Shown: positions 57,099 through 64,000 of the stretch, in pieces | Numbering within the stretch: position 1 is the stretch's first letter | How the letters are laid out: each line of letters starts with the position of its first letter | Origin: Xenoacremonium recifei | Lineage: Eukaryota > Ascomycota > Sordariomycetes > Hypocreales > Nectriaceae | Assembly (NCBI GenBank): GCA_012184525.1 | Contig: WOFQ01000008.1 | Coordinates: forward strand, 496,001 to 560,000 | Direction: 5' to 3' | DNA length: 64,000 bases | The notes under the pieces: model-generated | What the model saw: the letters and a program-made list of their open reading frames with translations, nothing else | The model's database searches: none | What the model was told of the DNA's origin: nothing | Translations under genes and position numbers: made by a program

Positions 57099-59441
57099 TT
57101 AGGTTGTCATCATGCTGAGCTTTCTCATCTGTTGAGATCGTCGCACGGTCTGTTTCAATCGTCTCATCTCGGATCTCCTGCGACTGATCCGTTGTTCCTG
57201 AGTCTCCTCTATGCGCTCTTCCTCCAGATCCTCAAAGGTCATCAAATCTGCCAGAAACCTTCGAATGTGCAAGCCAGTTTTGTCGTAAATCTCTGCATCA
57301 ACCTTCTCATCGCAAGCTGCAGAGGCTGCGATATGAAGTCCCTTCAGGACATCCCGATCTGGTATGCCGTTGCTAGAGAAGTTCAATGCAAAGGAGCGAA
57401 GGCTTCCACGGATGGATGAAGTTCGTTTAGGTATGCGTGGTCGTGCTCGAGAAGCTCTTGGGGGGCCTCCAGAACATATACCAGAAGTTCGACGCCCATT
57501 TGGACCATCAGGCTGTACTTTGTCGGTTTGGTGTACTGTGTTGGATGCTCCTAGAATGGAACCCGAAACACGGATGTTTCGTGAAAGGCTCTTCCCTCCG
57601 CTGCTTAAAGGGTATTGGGTTGTGTTATAAGGTATTGAGCGTAAATTAGGTAAAGAACTGAACCGATTTGCCATCATTGACATCTCCCGGTCGCCTGCCT
57701 GGGCGCCTTGAGACAAGAGTCCCCGCTGGTCCCGTTCATGTTCATGTGATGTTCGTAATCGCTCGGAGGGCAGTCGTGACACCTTTCGGTGAGAGGTTTG
57801 TCTCTCAACCCAGTCTTCAGAACGGGCAATCTGGCCGTGTTCCTCAGAGGCGTACGATGTGATTTGTGGAGTCGTTATTGGCCGGCAGCCATCCAAACCT
57901 CCTGATGGCTGCCTTGGGTTGATAAAGGTCTTCTCGTCGGTTAACGTCGTATTTCGAACAGACCGAAGAACAGGATCTATGGACGACTTGGCCATACCGC
58001 TCGACGGATTGCTGTTAAAGTTGAAAGCCTTCTCTCTAGACAAGCTTGAGACACCTAGACCGTTCAATCCTTGTGACCGTCGCCCCAGCAGATCTATAGC
58101 AGGAGTCTTAGGCTGACTTTTTTGCTTCCTTGTTTTCAGTGATGTACGTGTTGCTGTATGATGAGGAGTTTTTTTGTGCAACAATGGGCTTTTCCCTTGG
58201 TGTTCCGGTTGATCATCATCCTTTGGGAAGCATGGAAAGCAGCGGGCTCTTGTTAATGTCTTCGGAGCGAGAGACATTCTTTGTTGACGCCAGGACAGGT
58301 CATCAATTAATGCATACCTCCAATCGCTTGCATTTTTAGGTGAGATAAATGAGATTTCAGTTGTTTCCTGACTTTCGTCATTCCCATCGACTTGAGAGGG
58401 ATGACCTTGTCGAGCCCTAGTCTTCATCCGAAGTTCTCGTGTCTGACATGCTCGAGTTGGATGAGAGGGCCGCTTTGCTTGGTCCTTAGAGGTCACGGCT
58501 AGACCAGCCGCTCTGAACTCTGGTCGATATGGTAGGAGTTCCGATACTGTATGCAGTGTAGCACTAGAACGAGTTGGCGTTGGTGTAAAGAAAGGCAGCT
58601 TTCCTTTGACACCAGTATGTTCAGCATATCCTTGGAGGTTTTTAGTAAACCGATCGAGTGCTTCCCTCTGACTTGAAGTTCGAGAAGTTGTGTCGGCTTT
58701 GTTGGGAAGAGTTCGATCTGCCACGCAGTCAGTCGGTGCAGACTGGCCATCCAACGACAAAAATTTGAGTTGCTGGATGACATTTCTCGCAACTGCTTCC
58801 ACCAGCTGTTGATCTACCTCAGCTCTGTTCTGGGTCTCAGAATTCTTGTTCTGCGCAGTATGAAGGAGTCCAGAGGATACCCCGGGAACCGCGGATGCGA
58901 CGGAATCAGCATTCTGGGAAGGAAAACAAGAAGACTCCTTTCTAAGAGCAGATAACTTCCTATCCGGCGGTGTCGGTGAGCCGAGCCCCTGCTTCGACTG
59001 GGTAGCAGCAAACGGAGTGCCAACAGAACAAGTTGTCGCAGGGCGTGGTGGTTGTTGTGTGCGGAGCGGAACGGTGAAAGCACCCATGTCTAAGGATGGT
59101 ACCAAACGTTCATAACTCGAAAGATCTAGGTCTGAGATAGCCCCTGCTGGTGGAAATAGGCCTCTTCTTGAATCCTGCATCCTCCTCCATCTTTCGGTCA
59201 TGTTCGTGGCAAGATCTCGGCTTTGACTTTCGCAAGCTTGATCGAAGAGATGGCGACTTCCACTCTCTTTTGCAGTTCGTCGAAAACGGGGTCTGGTGCG
59301 GCTTGATCGACTAGAAAGAAAAATAACACGCGACCTTGGACGGGCTCGTTGCGAGGATGATGTATTGGGGTCTTGCTGGATGGAGCTCTGTCGTTGAGAT
59401 GATCCGGGTTTTGATTCGGGAATAGATGATAGCGTATCCAT
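57099..59441 (-). CDS. Large disordered orphan protein
   Basis: A single uninterrupted frame encodes 780 residues from ATG 59441; the frame extends 16 codons further up without an ATG. I do not recognise it. It is Ser/Arg/Thr/Gln-rich and mostly disordered. Short ordered-looking islands are a helix near residues 215-235 (QQLVEAVARNVIQQLKFLSL), a Trp-containing patch (NASDWRYALIDDLSWRQQ), and a C-terminal helical region (about 685-775) with RGSLRSFALNFSSNGIPDRD, LHIRRFLADLMTFEDLEEE and a basic coiled coil RRRSEMRRLKQTVRRSQQMR. The C-terminal block looks the most constrained. Many SP/TP and RxxS sites suggest phosphorylation. It could be a rapidly evolving cytoskeletal or chromatin protein; that is a guess. 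Confidence 0.7.
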   Translation of the reverse strand: MDTLSSIPESKPGSSQRQSSIQQDPNTSSSQRARPRSRVIFLSSRSSRTRPRFRRTAKESGSRHLFDQACESQSRDLATNMTERWRRMQDSRRGLFPPAGAISDLDLSSYERLVPSLDMGAFTVPLRTQQPPRPATTCSVGTPFAATQSKQGLGSPTPPDRKLSALRKESSCFPSQNADSVASAVPGVSSGLLHTAQNKNSETQNRAEVDQQLVEAVARNVIQQLKFLSLDGQSAPTDCVADRTLPNKADTTSRTSSQREALDRFTKNLQGYAEHTGVKGKLPFFTPTPTRSSATLHTVSELLPYRPEFRAAGLAVTSKDQAKRPSHPTRACQTRELRMKTRARQGHPSQVDGNDESQETTEISFISPKNASDWRYALIDDLSWRQQRMSLAPKTLTRARCFPCFPKDDDQPEHQGKSPLLHKKTPHHTATRTSLKTRKQKSQPKTPAIDLLGRRSQGLNGLGVSSLSREKAFNFNSNPSSGMAKSSIDPVLRSVRNTTLTDEKTFINPRQPSGGLDGCRPITTPQITSYASEEHGQIARSEDWVERQTSHRKVSRLPSERLRTSHEHERDQRGLLSQGAQAGDREMSMMANRFSSLPNLRSIPYNTTQYPLSSGGKSLSRNIRVSGSILGASNTVHQTDKVQPDGPNGRRTSGICSGGPPRASRARPRIPKRTSSIRGSLRSFALNFSSNGIPDRDVLKGLHIAASAACDEKVDAEIYDKTGLHIRRFLADLMTFEDLEEERIEETQEQRISRRRSEMRRLKQTVRRSQQMRKLSMMTT

Positions 59442-60352
59442 GTCGCTGTCGAAGTTGGTAGACAGGTGTTTCCAAGCAGGATTATTCAAGAGAGTGTGGC
59501 AATTGTACAGAATTGATGGTGTTGATCAGACATGAGGAGAGGCATTGCAAAGGGCAAGAGGCCTCAAGGGACAAAAGCTAGAGAATCGAAGATGACGGGC
59601 CTGCCGTATGGAAAAATTTTACACAGGAAGTTGGGAGGGAGAATTGAAAGCGTCGCCACCTGCCAGGCGCGATGGCCTACGGCCTCACATCTTTAATGCC
59701 TGGCGAGGAGTACACTTCAAGCTGACGTCGGCCTTTCCGGAGGAGAAATTCGATAGCAGCAAAGTCCCGCTTGTCGATGCTCAGATTTCGCAGAAATTCA
59801 GCTCTAAAAGGGTTTAAAATCAAACCATACAGCAATATATAGTGAAGTTACCTGGCAAAATTCTTGAAATGCAGTTGGGTATCCTGCTCCAAAGTCAGCA
59901 CGAAGAAGTCCAGCGTTATGCTCATGAAATCGCACCTGAGGTTTCTTGCGAGACTCGCGAAGGCAGCTCCGGTAAAGAGCTAAAACCTCCTTCTGTAGAC
60001 CCGAGAGACGCATCTTCAATATCTGTCGTCAACGTTCATTGATGGTGTAAGATCGAGACTCGCTGATCGAGGTCGTGGATAAAAGTGTAAGAGTCACAAT
60101 ATAGACGATCTCATTGGACGCCGGAAATCCACTTATGTCAGCATTTTATTTTCGGCTTCCTCCCCGATGCTCGTTCCGAGCCGAACGGAGCGGAGTAGAT
60201 TACTCCGTTAGCCGGCGCGCATACATTATGGTTGATGTTTGAGAGATTGGTCCTTGCCTTTTAATAATTCCAGTTCTCAAAATATTATCGGATCTAGAAT
60301 TGAGACTGCTGCTTACTCCAATTCCAAGCTGCCGTAGTTATACAGCTTCACT
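59442..60352. promoter_or_regulatory. Divergent promoter region
   Basis: About 900 bases between outward-pointing start codons of the orphan and the FAH-family gene. Short frames at 59608-60042 lack support. An inverted-repeat-like CGGAGTAGATTACTCCG lies near 60189-60205. Confidence 0.4.
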
Positions 60353-61439
60353 ATGCCACTCTTCTCGGTCCGTTCGAATGCCCTTTCTGCTACAAGCTAT
60401 GGCTAACTTCCCTCAAGCGACTTGTTCGGTTCCTCGCCAAAGATGGCCGAGTCTGCTATGGTGATGCCATTCTTCCGAAAGGCGTCAGCGACATTGCGCA
60501 AGCTAGGAGCGCACGTCTGATCACGGGTGACATCTTTGGTGACCATCAAGTTCATGACGACATTCTGGACATCCGACTCCTCCTCTCTCCTCTTGACCCT
60601 AAGGATGTTAAGACTGTCCGGTGTCTCGGCTTGAACTATGCCCTGCATGCAAAAGAAAGCAACATGCCAATCCCGAAATACCCCATCCTATTTTATAAGC
60701 CTGCAACTGCTCTTGGTGCCACCGGAGATGCTATTCCTGTGCCGCTAATGGCCCAACAACATTCTGGCCTTGACTATGAGTGTGAGCTCGTAGTTGTGAT
60801 GGGAAAACGGTGTTCAAATGTGTCCAAGGCAGATGCTCTTAATTATGTCCTGGGATATGCTGTGGGCAACGACGTTTCTCACCGTGATTGGCAGCTCAAG
60901 CTAGGAGGGGGACAATGGTCCCTAGGAAAATCCTTCGACGGTTGGGCTCCATATGGTCCAGGAATTGTCAGTCGGCGCATCATTGAAGATCCTCAGAAGC
61001 TCAAGATCTGGACCAAGTTGAACGGGAAGACCGTCCAGGTTCGTCCACTGACCTCTCTTCGGCGAGGCGAGTCAAACTAACAAGACGAAGGAATCCAATA
61101 CCTCGGACTTGATATTCGGGGTGCGAGAGGCTATTTCCTTCCTAAGCCAAGGTGTAACCCTGATGCCCGGCGACCTCATTTTCACCGGAACGTAAGCGAT
61201 CACGTTGGATGATCTTTGAGTATGTGCATTCGAATAACCGCGTGTAGGCCCTCTGGAGTCGGCATGGGACGGACCCCCCAGCTTTGGCTTAAAGACGGTG
61301 ATGTCGTTGAAGTTGGACTGGAGACAGTTGGCACGTGGTGAGTGACGATGCGCTGTTGTATCGGGTTTATTTATAGTGCTGACGATAATCTGATAGCACC
61401 AACACCGTGGAGTTCGCAAGCCCGAAACCCAAGATCTAA
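60353..61439 (+). CDS. Fumarylacetoacetate hydrolase family protein
   Basis: Five exons (60353-60367, 60418-61038, 61091-61191, 61248-61337, 61397-61439) give 289 residues. After a five-residue first exon (MPLFS) comes RLVRFLAKDGRVCYGDAI, the short N-terminal domain, then the catalytic FAH fold with CLGLNYALHAKES, PILFYKPATALG, the metal-site ECELVVVMGK (two Glu) and AVGNDVSHRDWQ (Asp), SFDGWAPYGPGIV, and FTGTPSGVG with a basic C-terminus. This is the compact FAHD1/ureidoglycolate-lyase-like form that cleaves C-C bonds of acylpyruvate or similar substrates; it is not the tyrosine-pathway FahA. The substrate is unknown. Intron 1 uses GTCCGT and intron 2 GTTCGT donors; for intron 2 two acceptors six bases apart (61084 and 61090) are both in frame. 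Confidence 0.88.
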
Positions 61440-62318
61440 TAAGCTATATGAAGGACTGTGTGGTCGGTGAGATCAAACGGCTAGGTCGTCAGGAATTGGG
61501 TCGTGTGTCATATGTAGATCAACTCGGTGTCCATTGTATTGCGCTGTTGTCTGCTGCCACCTGGAAGCACTTCCGTACCTGTGATGACTGACGTTCTCGG
61601 GCAGCCCGAGTTGAGACTCTCCTCGGTAACCTACTTCCAAGGCAGTATGGTCAACTCTACAGCGCCGATCGTCTCAACCACCGGTTCCTCCTGGGACCAT
61701 TGACAGGGTGCCTTGGGGCTGTGCCTCAACTGTAACCAGGCGGGCAGCTCCTGGAATACTGGGCCCGCTAGCACTCAGCTCAGCGCCTCCGCCTCCGTCC
61801 TAAGACAAGCTGCTCTCACAACGACCACTCCTTGCGGGCGTGATCCCCGATGGCGCTGATCATTGGCTCATTTCTGTCATCCGAGACCCATCCAAGGCAT
61901 TCAAGCAACCTACACGACCACCGAGAGGGCTGATTCGGCTGGGCATGGGAGCCTGCTGCAGCTCCTCCGTCCCATGTTGCCAGCAACCAGCCGGAGCTGC
62001 CCAGCGGTTCCGATTGCTGGCTGCTGAGGTCTGGTGCTGTTCCATTTCGAGGGCCTGCAGGCCAGATTGCCAAGGCTCTCGCCAAAGATGCAAGGCTCAG
62101 TCCTAGCTAGGCCTTATTTATCTACAGGCGGCGACCCTGTGGCCAACGTCTGCTTGCTTGAACTCGCATTATCCATCCTGCAAATCGGCATGTCCTGTTG
62201 ACGAGATTAAGGACCTCATCCTCTAGCGACTGCACCCTCCCATCGTAATTGCGCCTATTCAATCTGTTCTCGTCTCCCAAACCTGTCTTGCGGTTCTTGT
62301 CGTTGCTCGCGTGACAAC
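61440..62318. other. Intergenic spacer
   Basis: About 880 bases between the FAH gene and the RBR gene, both rightward. Frames at 61816-62106 on both strands are chance overlaps. It likely holds the RBR promoter. Confidence 0.4.
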
Positions 62319-64000
62319 ATGACGGAAACTATCGCGCGTACCGAACGACAGCTTATGCCCGGTTCCTTCAGTCCTGAAGACTACATCGATTTCTATGAGA
62401 ATCCCTTCGACACATCGGAAGAGATCACGTCAACAGCGGTCGAAAATCGAAGCTCCCGGGTTCCATGGTCTTCCAGGAACTTGGAGGAGGTGCAGATTGG
62501 GGATGTCGACTGGCACAAATATGACCCTCCTGCCTCATTGAGGAAGGCACCGAATATCACAAACCAGGTTCTCGTCGACATTCTGTATTCGTCCATCGAA
62601 AACGTAAAGACCCGAATTGCTGAGGAGGATCGCTTGAAGCGAGAAGCAGCTGAGCTCGAGGTGCAAGACGGTAAGTCCATCAAACTTGGAAACGGCACCG
62701 AACCATATCTTCCAATCATTATTCCACGAGAGAAATCACAAAGGATTTCGAAGGGAAAGGAGCCGGAGGTGGTGGAGGCTTCCGGTGCCCTGCCTGATCG
62801 TCCGACTTTTGATGAAACCTCTGAAGCTTCCAAAACTGAGAAGCGCCGCAAGTTTGCCTTACGTCGAATCTTCCAACGCAGTCATGCAAGAGGAGAAAGC
62901 AGTGCCGCTGGGTCTGCTCGGGAAGCTCTTCGACAACTATACGAATCTCGACAAAGCAACGAGGGTGGCGAATCCTTCTCTAAACGGAAATCTGCGGAAG
63001 TAGAGCTTGTGTGAGTTTGCTCCTTTATCGTTCAGGTTAGGCTTCTCTAACACTTCCCAGTGAATGCGTCTCCTGCCTTGATGACTTCAATCCGAAGGAA
63101 GTCATCAAAGTCCAGTGCCACAGCTATTGCAAAGATTGTTTTGTGCGCCTGATCACTGCTGCTGTTCAAAACGAACAACAATGGCCTCCGAAATGTTGTC
63201 TCAACGAGATCCCTTTTCGAGTCATCCTGAAACATATTCCCGCCGATTTGAAGAAAACATTCCAAGCTCGATCACAGGAGTGGGAGATACCGCTCAGTGA
63301 ACGTATATACTGTACCCAGGCAGATTGCGGTCTCTGGGTCAAGCCAAAGGATATCCATTACGCCAATCACTATGGTCGTTGCTCACGAGGTCATCAGACT
63401 TGCACCATATGTCGTGGACCCCGGCACGCCGGAGACGATTGCCCTGAAGATAATGATATGTATTTGACCAATCAACTGGCGGAGGAGGAAGGATGGAGGC
63501 GATGCTACAGCTGCAATGCTCTTGTTGAGCATAAAGAAGCATGTCAGCATATGACTTGTCGATGCGGCTCGCAATTCTGCTATGTCTGTGGCCAACGCTG
63601 GCGGACTTGTACGTGCACTATGGAACAGCTCAACCAAATCAAATCCACAGCCGAAACTCGCCGCGAACAGAGACGGCTCAAGGAACACGCTGACGCTGAA
63701 GAGCTACGTGAAGCTTTGCGCTTGATTGAGGAATTTGAGAGAGAAGAAGCCCTGAAAGAAGAGTTACTGCGGCTTGAGCGAGAAAGATTGGAGGAAGAGC
63801 GACAACAGCGTGAGCTCGAAGAACGAGTTCGTCAAGAGAGTATTCGGCGACAAGATGTCGAGCTCAAATATGTGGAACTTCGGCAGATGTTGGATCAACT
63901 CCACGAACTGCAACAAGTTCTCGTTGAGGTCGACCAGGAGCACGACACCGAGATACTAGCTCAGGAAGCGAAGACCAAAAAGGATTCACTCACGAAGAAG
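62319..64000 (+). CDS. RBR-type E3 ubiquitin ligase (partial, runs off window)
   Basis: Exon 1 (62319-63010) and exon 2 (63061 to the window edge, still open) give at least 544 residues. The N-terminal 230 residues are disordered. The RBR module follows at once after the intron: RING1 (ECVSCLDDFNP, CHSYCKDCF, KCC), an IBR-type middle domain (YCTQADCGLWV, CSRGHQTCTICRG, HAGDDCPED), and RING2 (RCYSCNALVEHKEACQHMTC, RCGSQFCYVCGQRW). The catalytic thioester Cys is expected to be the one in HMTC, about residue 393. After RING2 a long charged coiled coil (REQRRLKEHADAEELREALR onward) continues to the edge. The family passes ubiquitin through the RING2 Cys. Target unknown. Confidence 0.9.

Noticed and set aside
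59442..59489. Sixteen-codon extension of the orphan protein from a TTG
   Set aside because: Non-ATG start is unlikely in a fungal nuclear gene; the first ATG at 59441 is preferred, and a trial upstream exon did not join in frame.
1..64000. Transposons, biosynthetic clusters, viral or defence systems
   Set aside because: No transposase, reverse transcriptase, terminal repeats, PKS/NRPS modules, capsid or polymerase motifs were seen in any frame.

Overview
The window is nuclear DNA of a filamentous ascomycete, most likely a eurotiomycete of the Aspergillus/Penicillium type. Genes carry short (about 45-100 nt) GT-AG introns, spacers are compact, and recognisable products include CreB, CnxG, AcyA/CyaA adenylate cyclase, Atg22 and the proline-catabolic P5C dehydrogenase. 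No prokaryotic, viral or transposon genes, tRNA, rRNA or CRISPR were seen. I resolved 25 protein-coding genes; one runs off the right edge. Most gene models below come from joining reading frames at splice sites, checked by phase and by family continuity across the junctions.

Left third (1-23 kb): P5C dehydrogenase (prnC-like), a bHLH transcription factor, a proline-rich protein with two possible C-termini, the GPI-lipid remodelling protein Per1, a CHORD-CS cochaperone, a small GRGGAGN-repeat (DUF3602/Par32-like) protein, the vacuolar effluxer Atg22, a PSI-domain membrane protein, the molybdopterin synthase small subunit CnxG, ribosomal protein S28, dynactin p50 (dynamitin) and an Rtc4-like nuclear protein.

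Middle (23-44 kb): a 2.4 kb spacer leads into a 2200-residue adenylate cyclase. It is followed by the ER mannosyltransferase Alg12 and the ER-Golgi protein Yos1, which are divergent and share a 386 bp promoter. Next come the deubiquitinase CreB, an unusual 4.2 kb gene-free stretch, and the mitochondrial phosphate carrier Mir1.

Right third (44-64 kb): a CBS-pair protein, an uncharacterised conserved protein, an NAD-dependent epimerase with a repeat-rich N-terminus, a 3.3 kb gene-free stretch with a G-quadruplex-type repeat, F-actin capping protein beta, a BAH-PHD chromatin reader resembling Neurospora EPR-1, a large disordered orphan, a fumarylacetoacetate hydrolase-family enzyme, and the start of an RBR ubiquitin ligase.

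The genes are mostly housekeeping and do not form a biosynthetic cluster. Several act in nutrient signalling and starvation response (adenylate cyclase, CreB, P5C dehydrogenase, Atg22, the Par32-like protein), but nothing in the sequence shows common control. The leads most worth following are the BAH-PHD reader with its interrupted PHD finger, the 14-nt CreB micro-exon that ends inside the catalytic cysteine codon, the alternative acceptor pair that adds or removes a membrane tail, the two-codon uORF ahead of adenylate cyclase, and the long gene-free regions upstream of creB and of the epimerase.
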